Source: Alkalimonas cellulosilytica
GTDB lineage: Bacteria; Pseudomonadota; Gammaproteobacteria; Enterobacterales; Alteromonadaceae
DNA length: 64,000 nt
Direction of reading: 5' to 3'
Assembly: GCF_036325985.1 (NCBI RefSeq)
Contig: NZ_JAUHLI010000013.1
Location: forward strand, 1-64,000
The position numbers and the translations under genes were made by a program. The stretch's first letter is position 1. The number at the start of each line of letters is the position of its first letter. The notes under the pieces are model-generated. The model was given only the letters and a program-made list of their open reading frames with translations. It searched no databases and was not told the DNA's origin. Positions 1-6,412 of the stretch are shown one piece after another.

Positions 1-1
1 G

Positions 2-79
2 GGCCACAAAAGCGGGGCCGTGGTTGTTACTGGCTTATGTGATGGCAGTATAAAAGTTGCTAAAGGGGGCTTGTTATGA
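2..79 (+). CDS. C-terminal tail of an unidentified element gene (partial)
   Basis: An open frame enters from the left edge and runs 25 codons to a TGA at 77-79. The stop overlaps the ATG of the next gene as ATGA, the spacing expected of translationally coupled element genes. The tail contains G-H-K-S-G and V-A-K-G-G. It is vaguely reminiscent of short tails of phage ash-family proteins, but that is a weak impression and no function is assigned. Confidence 0.35.
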   Translation, partial: GHKSGAVVVTGLCDGSIKVAKGGLL

Positions 80-330
80 AAATTAAGCCTGTCTGCAATT
101 CATACGCAGCGCAGCGGGGCCGCCTGCTGCAATACCTTCAAGAAAAAGGAGCAATAACAACACTGCAAGCCCGGCACGAATTGGCAGTAATGCACCCCGC
201 AGGCAGAGTTAAAGAGTTGCGCGACAGCGGCCACCCCATTTTAACTTATTGGGCGTTTGATGTTGATTCAGCGGGGGTTCGCCACCGTCAAGGGCTTTAC
301 GTGTTGCAGGTAGGGGGTAAGCATGACTAA
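76..330 (+). CDS. Small helix-turn-helix domain protein of the element
   Basis: An 84-residue protein that is almost entirely one winged-helix/HTH unit. Residues about 13-55 (RGRLLQYLQEKGAITTLQA, then V-K-E-L-R-D-S-G-H-P-I) match the pattern of the small phage 'helix-turn-helix domain' family (PF14090-like), where the last strand reads LR..G.PI. It probably binds DNA as a regulator of the replication genes that follow. The ATG has a strong AGGGGG ribosome site 8 bases upstream, and the stop overlaps the next start by 8 bases, so it is the first complete gene of a three-gene operon. The target site is unknown. Confidence 0.62.
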   Translation: MKIKPVCNSYAAQRGRLLQYLQEKGAITTLQARHELAVMHPAGRVKELRDSGHPILTYWAFDVDSAGVRHRQGLYVLQVGGKHD

Positions 331-1450
331 TACAGCAAAACAAAACCCCGCAACCGGGCAAGTTAACGGGGCTTTGCAATCAACTATCACAACAAATAAT
401 AGCACAAAACTTAACCTATCCAGAACACTAAGCGGGGGTGTGAGCAATACTCAGTTGCAGCCGTTTAATGTGTCGCTGTCTGAATTGGTTGCGATGTTTC
501 AGCCTGAACAGGTAAAGGCAGGCCCGAAGGATGGCCCCTATTTTGTGCGCGGCAGCTGTAACGGTGGCCGCAGTGATACGGCAATGGCTCAGGCTGAAAA
601 CCTGCTTATCATTATTGATGGTGATAGCTCAATCAGTGACGGTGGCGAAATTGTAGAGGGTGCGCCCGATCCTAAGCTGGCGCATGAAGCTATGAAACAG
701 GCAGGCATTGAACACTTGATTTACACCAGCCACAGCCACCAGAAGCACGGCCAGGATTTTAACAAGTGGCGTTTATTAGTGCCGAGCGATGCAGCAGCAC
801 AAACCTTAACCAGTGGCGTTGATGCCATACTTGATGTTTTGTATTTAGCAGGGGTTAGAGTTGCCCCGGTGAGCGAGAATAACAAGCTATCACAGCCTTG
901 GTTTTTTCCAAGGTTAGACGCTGGCCGGGCTGCTGCTTACTATTGCGCGAGCTATGAAACAGGGCAGCCGTTTAAGGTGCGTGAAAGCCTACCAGAGCCA
1001 GTGCAAGCGTCAGCCAGTGCAAAGCCTAAGCTGCAAGGTGAAAGCGTGGTACAGGCTTACTGTGACCGTTACCCCCTACGCCAGAAAGTTGCAGAAATGG
1101 GTTTTAAACTCATTCGGGAAAATCGTTATTTACCGCCTGAAAGTAAAAGCGGGGTAGCTGGTGCAAAGGTACTAACCGGGGAGCGAGACGGGCGCGAAAG
1201 GCTATACATTCACAACACCAGCCACCCGCTACATGGCAGGGGGTTAGATTCCTTTGATCTGTACTGTGAAGAAGAACACAACGGCGATTTTAAAGCCGCT
1301 GTAAAGGCCGCTGCTGAGTTACTGGGGCTTGCTGCTACTGATGATGCTTTTGCGCTGTTTATTGCGTCAGAAGATCATACAGAGACCGCAGAGCCAGACC
1401 CGCTGCCCGTTGATGTTTCTTGCGTGAGCATCGAAAACCCGCCGGGTTAG
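323..1450 (+). CDS. Archaeo-eukaryotic-type primase-like protein of the element
   Basis: A 375-residue protein with features of AEP-type primase folds. A hydrophobic strand ends in D-G-D (Asp99 and Asp101, candidate metal ligands), followed by S-H-S-H (His137, His139) and W-R-L-L-V-P (149-154), then a Q-P-W-F-F-P-R motif, as in primases paired with DUF3987 or VirE-type helicases in phages and satellites. It would make primers for element replication. The start has an AGGGGG site. The C-terminal 130 residues resemble a primase-to-helicase linker. The 3' end overlaps the helicase frame by 31 bases, and a possible -1 slip sequence lies at 1435-1441. The family call rests on motifs read by eye. 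Confidence 0.6.
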   Translation: MTNTAKQNPATGQVNGALQSTITTNNSTKLNLSRTLSGGVSNTQLQPFNVSLSELVAMFQPEQVKAGPKDGPYFVRGSCNGGRSDTAMAQAENLLIIIDGDSSISDGGEIVEGAPDPKLAHEAMKQAGIEHLIYTSHSHQKHGQDFNKWRLLVPSDAAAQTLTSGVDAILDVLYLAGVRVAPVSENNKLSQPWFFPRLDAGRAAAYYCASYETGQPFKVRESLPEPVQASASAKPKLQGESVVQAYCDRYPLRQKVAEMGFKLIRENRYLPPESKSGVAGAKVLTGERDGRERLYIHNTSHPLHGRGLDSFDLYCEEEHNGDFKAAVKAAAELLGLAATDDAFALFIASEDHTETAEPDPLPVDVSCVSIENPPG

Positions 1451-2829
1451 CTGGTGAAATTTGCCAGCATCTAAACAAAACAGCAAACCGACCAATACCG
1501 CTTATTTATCCGATTGTTGCCTTGCAAATGCTTTCACTAGCCGCAGGCAGCCGCAAAGGATTAGACGGTATTAAGCTGAATTTGCTAACGCTAGCTATTG
1601 CCCCCAGTGCAGCAGGGAAGGAGCACGGCCAAAGCTGGTTAGCTAAAACTGCTGCACAGCTAAAGATAGGCCGTCATGTTGTCGGTGGCATTTCTTCAGA
1701 CGTTGATATGATCCGCAACCTGATAGACGGTGACGGGCGTTGCTGTTATCGCATTGATGAAATTCAGGGTTTGTTTAACGCCATCAAAAGTAAAAATGCC
1801 AACACCTATGAAAGCAAGATAGGTGATTTAATTCTGACGCTGGCAACATCAAGAGTTTATCTTTTTGCAGGTAATCACCGCCGCCAGTTTTTAGACGAAA
1901 TAGATCGAGATATTGAGCGGTTAAAAAAACGAATAGCCAAGGCAGAAGAATCGCCAGCTGATGATAGCGAAGAAAGCACCGAAGCGGCAGAGGTGCAAGA
2001 CGTTGATAAGCTAAACCGGGCTTTGCGCTGGCTGTTTAAAAAGCGCGACTTTATAGAGAATGGATGGCCTGATCCTGTGGTATCAATTATGGGCCACAGT
2101 ACCCCCAGTGGGCTTGATAGCCTGATCACTGAGGAAAACATAGGCAGCGGCTTAATTGGGCGCTGTCTGGTGATACGGTGCGCGGAAGAACGCGAGAAGC
2201 TGCAAAAGATTGAGGAAACCCCCTTCTTTGGTGAAGTGAATATGCTGAACCGATTGCACCTTATAAACAACGGCAGCCTGCAACCACTAGCAGTTAGTGA
2301 AGAAGCCCGGCAAATGCTGGACGCAATACAGCGTTACTATGACCAAGACCAGCGACTAAATGCCCCGGTAATGGGCGCGATTTATGCGCGGGTAATGGAG
2401 CAAGTAAACAAGGTGGCAAGCCTGCTGGCGCTCGAAGCCGATCAAGTACAGCCAGAGCACGTTAGCTACGCTTTTGCTTTGGTTGCCCGGTGTATTGATG
2501 ATGTTGGCTATTTACTGCAAAAGGACGCAGCACAAAGAGCTGATGCCACCATTGCCGATATTGCATTACACACCAGAGCGGAAATAAAGCGCAGGTTAGC
2601 TGCTGGCAAGGTTAAAGTTGAAGGTATTGCACCAAGCTCATTAAAGCAGACTGTTTTAAAGTGCTTTGCTAAGTTAAAGCAACTTACTGTTCAGCATGGC
2701 AAGAACCCTAAAGCCATTGGTAAACCTGACCTTTACGACCAGATAGTTAACCGCATGGTTGAAGTGGGGGACATTCAGCTAAAGCAGACTGGAAAAAAGA
2801 CCCGCTATTTTTTGACGGAGGGCCGATAA
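1420..2829 (+). CDS. DUF3987 helicase-like ATPase of the element
   Basis: A 469-codon frame carrying a DUF3987-type ATPase core. The phosphate-binding loop is P-S-A-A-G-K (about 62-67) and the Walker B-like strand is Y-R-I-D-E-I-Q (Asp113, Glu114). A charged insertion (about 150-200) and a C-terminal winged helix-like region follow. DUF3987 proteins are the helicase partner of phage primases. The only upstream start is TTG at 1420, which has no recognisable ribosome site, and the domain begins within 30 codons. Expression may therefore depend on coupling to the primase or on a -1 frameshift in the overlap, which would give a fused primase-helicase of about 840 residues. Confidence 0.68.
   Translation: MREHRKPAGLAGEICQHLNKTANRPIPLIYPIVALQMLSLAAGSRKGLDGIKLNLLTLAIAPSAAGKEHGQSWLAKTAAQLKIGRHVVGGISSDVDMIRNLIDGDGRCCYRIDEIQGLFNAIKSKNANTYESKIGDLILTLATSRVYLFAGNHRRQFLDEIDRDIERLKKRIAKAEESPADDSEESTEAAEVQDVDKLNRALRWLFKKRDFIENGWPDPVVSIMGHSTPSGLDSLITEENIGSGLIGRCLVIRCAEEREKLQKIEETPFFGEVNMLNRLHLINNGSLQPLAVSEEARQMLDAIQRYYDQDQRLNAPVMGAIYARVMEQVNKVASLLALEADQVQPEHVSYAFALVARCIDDVGYLLQKDAAQRADATIADIALHTRAEIKRRLAAGKVKVEGIAPSSLKQTVLKCFAKLKQLTVQHGKNPKAIGKPDLYDQIVNRMVEVGDIQLKQTGKKTRYFLTEGR
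1435..1441 (+). promoter_or_regulatory. Candidate -1 ribosomal frameshift heptamer (A AAC CCG)
   Basis: In the primase frame the codons are AAC (1436-1438) and CCG (1439-1441), preceded by A. This fits the X XXY YYZ pattern. A one-base backward slip gives AAA CCC and continues in the helicase frame, nine bases before the primase TAG at 1448-1450. No stimulatory pseudoknot was identified by eye, and AAACCCG is not among the strongest bacterial slip sites. Confidence 0.35.
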
Positions 2830-2870
2830 ATGGCCCTTTTCTATTGCTGGCCGGGCTTATCTTTATCTGC

Positions 2871-3109
2871 TTTATACCTTCTTTATACCATAGGGGGTAT
2901 AACGCAGAGCCCTTTATCTATAAGGCTTAGAGGTAACTTTATACCTTTATACCATTATTTCTTCTTTTTTATTAATCATCTGATTTCATACCTGAAAAAC
3001 TGAATATCTGTATTTATAAGATTTTCGGTATAAAGGTATAAACCAGCCTAAAACCCAAGCCCGGCAAGGGTTTTGCCTTATACCGTACAAAGTATAACGA
3101 AGGTATAAA
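2871..3109. repeat. Iteron-like array of TTTATACC, candidate replication origin of the element
   Basis: Seven exact copies of an 8-bp word occur in 239 bases. TTTATACC is at 2871, 2882, 2938 and 2946. Its reverse complement GGTATAAA is at 3027, 3035 and 3102. Near-copies are at 2896 and 3078. Pairs abut at 8-bp spacing (2938/2946 and 3027/3035). The forward copies lie left and the reverse copies right of a very AT-rich core (2954-3026). This is the layout of an iteron-bound origin with an unwinding element, and it lies directly after the primase and helicase genes. The 302-base gap it fills has no ORF. Confidence 0.6.
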
Positions 3110-3131
3110 CATATAAAGTTGAGGTAACAGC

Positions 3132-3452
3132 ATGACCAGATTAGAGCGCCAGCAAACCCTTGATGCAGTAAAGGATATTGTAAAGAATTATGGACGGTTT
3201 AGCCCGCCAAGCTACAAGAGAGCAGCGGCCATGCTCAATGCTCAGAATTTGAAAACAGCATGGGGTAATGATTGGACACCGCAACGCTTGTTAAGGTTTT
3301 TACAGCGGCAAGGTTACTCAGGCTTGCATGGTGTTCAAGCTGAATTGAATGGACGACCAAAAAAGCTGGGGCAAGGTTTTCTGGAAGTCACTACGCGACA
3401 GAAAAAGGGTGTTCTGCTACCAGTACGCGCGGTGCGAAATAAGTATTTTTGA
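3132..3452 (+). CDS. Small DNA-binding protein with a recombinase-like helical motif
   Basis: A 106-residue basic protein with a GAGG ribosome site before its ATG. Residues 30-75 (the pattern AAAMLNAQ...W-G-N-D-W-T-P-Q-R-L, then G-Y-S-G-L-H-G) resemble the helical 'recombinase' segment of large serine recombinases, where a G-x-x-W-T and a G-Y-x-G motif are typical. No catalytic domain is present. It lies just after the iteron array and could be an origin-binding or accessory protein. Its last residues (V-T-T-R-x-K) recur in frame at 3998-4057 beyond the cargo ORF, suggesting that the 3' end was replaced or duplicated. Confidence 0.5.
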   Translation: MTRLERQQTLDAVKDIVKNYGRFSPPSYKRAAAMLNAQNLKTAWGNDWTPQRLLRFLQRQGYSGLHGVQAELNGRPKKLGQGFLEVTTRQKKGVLLPVRAVRNKYF

Positions 3453-3493
3453 GTAGCCAACTATTTCAGTATTACGAGCCCTAAAATCGTTTG

Positions 3494-3901
3494 TTAAAAT
3501 GTCAAAATACGACAATTTGCCCGTTGGCTTTGTTTATCAACAATCCCCATATTAACATCCTTAAATGAGTAAACTTGATCCGGCTCTATGTACACTCTAA
3601 ATATATGGCTGACTCGGTTTAAAGCTGAATTTGTCTGCCCGTAGGTTGTACAACGAACCATAACATCAGCAGCCCGGGTAGGATTTTTATTCTCAATTGT
3701 TCCGCTTAACATAAAGACATTCCCAAATCCATTGAGTCTCCAAGATGATTCAAGCTTTAAGTTTTCTTGGAAAATCTCTGATGCTGACTTTTCTCTGGGT
3801 TCTACTGGTGAGCTAGACGAATGGTTTTGATCTGGTGAGAACTTGTTGTAAATAATATATGTAATAATAATAGCGATAACATAGAAAAGTATTTTCTTCA
3901 T
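3494..3901 (-). CDS. Membrane-anchored cargo protein of unknown function
   Basis: A 135-residue protein with an N-terminal membrane segment (about residues 4-20) of signal-anchor type. A Ser/Pro-rich linker follows, then a soluble domain (about 45-135) rich in beta strands with two cysteines. That pattern (tethered domain, S-G-T-I-E-N-K-N-P turn) recalls FxLYD-type or other immunoglobulin-like periplasmic domains, but the match is not firm. It is encoded against the direction of the other element genes, is more AT-rich than the chromosome, and lies between two copies of GTCACTACGCGA (3387 and 3998), which suggests inserted cargo. Confidence 0.5.
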   Translation of the reverse strand: MKKILFYVIAIIITYIIYNKFSPDQNHSSSSPVEPREKSASEIFQENLKLESSWRLNGFGNVFMLSGTIENKNPTRAADVMVRCTTYGQTNSALNRVSHIFRVYIEPDQVYSFKDVNMGIVDKQSQRANCRILTF

Positions 3902-3997
3902 TTTGAAATGATTTCTTCTGTTCTCTGTAAAAACTGAATTTAGCGCGCTGAAGAAGCCATGTCCATACTCATAGTCAGAAATAAAGATTTTTGCCGG

Positions 3998-4057
3998 GTC
4001 ACTACGCGAGCCAAGCGGGTGTTTTCGGACATTGTTACGCGCGTGAGCTACCCTTAG
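3998..4057 (+). pseudogene. Detached 3' tail of a paralogue of the small DNA-binding gene
   Basis: Read in frame, 19 codons from GTC to the TAG at 4055-4057 begin V-T-T-R-A-K-R-V, against V-T-T-R-Q-K-K-G-V at the C-terminus of the gene ending at 3452. The first 12 bases are identical, and GGGTGTT and TACGCGCG recur further along in both copies. No start or body of a gene precedes it. It looks like the original 3' end displaced by an insertion, or a diverged partial duplication. Confidence 0.4.
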
Positions 4058-4205
4058 TGAAACCTTAGTACCCTTAGGGTTATCTTAGGGGAGTTTCCCG
4101 ACTATAAAAATGGGTGTTTTCAGTACCCGTAAAAAGGGCGATTTTCGGCACGTTAGACGGTGGGCAGAGACATTTTAGCTAAATTCCGATCCGCTACCGA
4201 TCCGC
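4017..4205. repeat. Direct repeats at the element end, candidate integrase/excisionase arm sites
   Basis: The 360-base gene-free stretch 3902-4261 holds several short repeat sets. CCTTAG occurs at 4052, 4063 and 4072 with a near-copy at 4084, spaced about one helical turn. GGGTGTTTTC(A/G)G occurs at 4017 and 4112, with a variant GGGCGATTTTCGG at 4136. CCGATCCGC occurs at 4186 and 4197, spaced 11 bp. Such clusters beside a tRNA attachment site are typical of arm-type integrase or Xis sites. No protein partner is visible, so the role is inferred from position only. Confidence 0.4.
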
Positions 4206-4261
4206 AACATTGAAAAAGAATTTTAAAATGTCAGAAGTAAACCATAAGTGCTTGATTTGAA

Positions 4262-4338
4262 TGGTGGCCCCAGCTGGACTCGAACCAGCGACCGATCGAT
4301 TATGAGTCGAGCGCTCTAACCAACTGAGCTATAGGGCC
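4262..4338 (-). tRNA. tRNA-Ile2 (anticodon CAT, lysidine type)
   Basis: A 77-base cloverleaf on the minus strand with encoded CCA (4262-4264). The acceptor stem GGCCCTA pairs with TGGGGCC, the anticodon loop is CTCATAA, and the T arm is GCTGG/CCAGC. The CAT anticodon could mean methionine. However, the anticodon arm and the 3' half (GGTCGCTGGTTC, GGGGCCACCA) match E. coli ileX/ileY and not metT, so it should be the AUA-reading tRNA that TilS modifies to lysidine. The mobile element abuts its 3' end, which marks it as the integration target. Gene structure is certain; the isotype is likely. Confidence 0.9.
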
Positions 4339-4376
4339 ATGGGTGTGGACATTTTTGCTAAGCAAAAACGGCTTGC

Positions 4377-4405
4377 AGTATAGAAAGTTTTGCTGCTGTT
4401 GTCAT
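4377..4405 (-). promoter_or_regulatory. Sigma-70 promoter of the tRNA gene
   Basis: Minus strand -35 ATGACA (4400-4405) and -10 TATACT (4377-4382) are separated by exactly 17 bases. The predicted start lies about 30 bases before the tRNA 5' end. Confidence 0.65.
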
Positions 4406-4456
4406 CTGGCTTTGTGGGCTTCTTGCCATCAAGCGGTTATTTTTTCTGCAAAAAGT

Positions 4457-4481
4457 AAAAGGCGCCGGGTAGGCGCCTTTT
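4457..4481 (-). terminator. Rho-independent terminator after rpoD
   Basis: AAAAGGCGCC and GGCGCCTTTT face each other across a 5-base loop, immediately after the rpoD stop codon (4487-4489). The flanking A and T runs make it usable in both directions. Confidence 0.85.
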
Positions 4482-4486
4482 GGTAT

Positions 4487-6328
4487 TTACTCGTCGAGGA
4501 AGCTTTTCAGTACTTCCGAGCGCGATGGGTGGCGCAGTTTGCGCAACGCCTTGGCTTCGATCTGCCGGATCCGTTCCCGGGTGACGTCGAACTGCTTGCC
4601 GACTTCTTCCAGGGTGTGATCGGTGTTCATATCGATACCAAACCGCATCCGCAGTACTTTGGCTTCGCGGGCGGTCAGGCCAGCCAGTACTTCGTTGGTG
4701 GCGTTTTTCAGGCTTTCCATGGTGGCTGAGTCCAGTGGCGATTCGCCGCTGGTGTCCTCGATAAAGTCGCCCAGATGCGAGTCTTCATCATCACCAATCG
4801 GGGTTTCCATCGAAATCGGCTCTTTGGCGATTTTCAGCACCTTGCGGATTTTGTCTTCCGGCATTTGCATGCGCTCAGACAACTCTTCCGGGGTTGGCTC
4901 GCGCCCCATCTCCTGCAGCATTTGCCGTGAGATCCGGTTCAGCTTATTGATGGTCTCAATCATGTGCACCGGAATACGGATGGTGCGGGCCTGATCGGCA
5001 ATCGAACGGGTAATGGCCTGACGGATCCACCAGGTAGCGTAAGTTGAAAACTTATAACCACGGCGGTATTCAAATTTATCCACCGCTTTCATCAGGCCGA
5101 TGTTGCCTTCCTGGATCAAATCCAGGAATTGCAAACCACGGTTGGTGTATTTCTTGGCAATCGAAATAACCAGACGCAGGTTGGCCTCGACCATCTCTTT
5201 CTTGGCACGGCGTGCTTTGGCTTCGCCGATCGACATCCGGCGGTTGATGTCTTTGATTTTGGCGATGCTAAGGCCCGTTTCTTCTTCGACTTTTTTCAGC
5301 TTTTCAATGCAGCGGTACAAATCATCTTTGAAGTCAGTCAGCTTGTCAGAGTGCGCTTTCTTGGCCGCAATTTCAGCGTCAATCCAGGCGGTCGAGGTTT
5401 CATTGCCGGTAAAAGCTTTCACGAAGGCCTTCTTGGGCATCTTGGCGTGCTCGACGCTGTGCTTCATGATCAGGCGTTCTTGCACCCGCACCCGATCCAT
5501 CATTTCGCGCATGTTTTTCACCAGGCGATCGAATTGCTTCGGTACCAGGCGGAAACAGCGGAACACTTCGCTCAGTTTAAGAATTTCTTCTTTGGTGGTG
5601 TCGTGCTCACGGCCATTGCTGACAATTGAGTTGCGGGTGACATCGTACTGGTCGCGCAGTTCAGCAAATTTGACGCGGGCAACTTCCGGATCCGGGCCGC
5701 TATCGCCATCATCGGCATCGTCGCTGTCGTCGTCATCGTCGTCATCATCGTCATCGTTATCATTCGACTCTGGCACATCCGAGCCAATGTTGGTGCCGAT
5801 AACCGGCGCTTCATCCAGCTCATTCGGATCGACGAAGGCGGTGACGATATCACTCAGTCGCATCTGGTCGGCTTCGTACTTATCCCACAGTTCGAGCAGA
5901 TAAGTAATGGCTTCCGGGTATTCAGCGACCGAAGTCTGTACCTGATTGATGCCATCTTCAATGCGTTTGGCGATTTCAATCTCGCCATCCCGGGTCAGCA
6001 GCTCGACGGTGCCCATTTCCCGCATGTACATCCGCACCGGATCGGTGGTGCGACCTAATTCTTTATCGACACTGACCAGAGCCTGTGCGGCTTCTTCCGC
6101 GGCGTCATCATCGGCGGCGGCATCGGTCATGATCAAATCATCGGCATCGGGGGCAGATTCAAACACCTGGATCCCCATGTCATTGATCATGCGGATGATA
6201 TCTTCAATTTGCTCCGAGTCGATAATGTCTTGTGGAAGGTGGTCATTGACTTCGGCAAAGGTGAGGTACCCTTGCTCTTTACCTTTCAAGATCAGGAGTT
6301 TGAGTTGCGACTGAGGACTTTGCTCCAT
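4487..6328 (-). CDS. rpoD: RNA polymerase primary sigma factor RpoD (sigma-70)
   Basis: The 613-residue housekeeping sigma factor has the same length as E. coli RpoD. The open frame extends 28 codons further upstream to a TTG, but the conserved start MEQSPQSQLKLL lies at 6326-6328 behind GGAAG and is used here. Region 1.2 contains GRTTDPVRMYMREMG, and an Asp-rich spacer (about residues 190-215) is typical of gammaproteobacterial RpoD. Region 2 has RRGYKFSTYATWWIRQAITR, and region 4.2 has the HTH ending RERIRQIEAKALRKLR. It is the last gene of the rpsU-dnaG-rpoD operon and has its own terminator. Nothing is missing. Confidence 0.98.
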   Translation of the reverse strand: MEQSPQSQLKLLILKGKEQGYLTFAEVNDHLPQDIIDSEQIEDIIRMINDMGIQVFESAPDADDLIMTDAAADDDAAEEAAQALVSVDKELGRTTDPVRMYMREMGTVELLTRDGEIEIAKRIEDGINQVQTSVAEYPEAITYLLELWDKYEADQMRLSDIVTAFVDPNELDEAPVIGTNIGSDVPESNDNDDDDDDDDDDSDDADDGDSGPDPEVARVKFAELRDQYDVTRNSIVSNGREHDTTKEEILKLSEVFRCFRLVPKQFDRLVKNMREMMDRVRVQERLIMKHSVEHAKMPKKAFVKAFTGNETSTAWIDAEIAAKKAHSDKLTDFKDDLYRCIEKLKKVEEETGLSIAKIKDINRRMSIGEAKARRAKKEMVEANLRLVISIAKKYTNRGLQFLDLIQEGNIGLMKAVDKFEYRRGYKFSTYATWWIRQAITRSIADQARTIRIPVHMIETINKLNRISRQMLQEMGREPTPEELSERMQMPEDKIRKVLKIAKEPISMETPIGDDEDSHLGDFIEDTSGESPLDSATMESLKNATNEVLAGLTAREAKVLRMRFGIDMNTDHTLEEVGKQFDVTRERIRQIEAKALRKLRHPSRSEVLKSFLDE

Positions 6329-6412
6329 AGAGGCTGTTCTTCCACTCAAGTTAATTAATAAACGAATTGCGAACTGGCAATTATAACAAACTGCGGCATT
6401 TCTAGCCAGCAA

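Larger units (their letters stand above)
1..4261. mobile_element. Right end of an integrated mobile element (phage satellite or integrative plasmid type), partial
   Basis: This stretch stops exactly at the 3' end of a tRNA gene, the usual target of tyrosine integrases. Its genes are small phage or plasmid-type ORFs (HTH protein, AEP-like primase, DUF3987 ATPase) in tightly overlapping + strand order, unlike the housekeeping genes that begin at 4262. It also has iteron-like repeats at 2871-3109 and direct repeats near the tRNA (4017-4205). No integrase, capsid or conjugation gene is visible; the element continues beyond position 1. Whether it is a satellite, an integrative plasmid or a decayed prophage cannot be decided from this part. 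Confidence 0.72.

Noticed and set aside
2830..3131. Iteron region as a simple promoter cluster
   Set aside because: The word TATACC resembles -10 boxes, but seven identical 8-mers in two facing groups exceed what one downstream gene needs.
5100..5903. 267-codon open frame antisense to rpoD with a poly-Ser run
   Set aside because: The Ser run is the reverse reading of the Asp-rich spacer of sigma-70. No independent signals.
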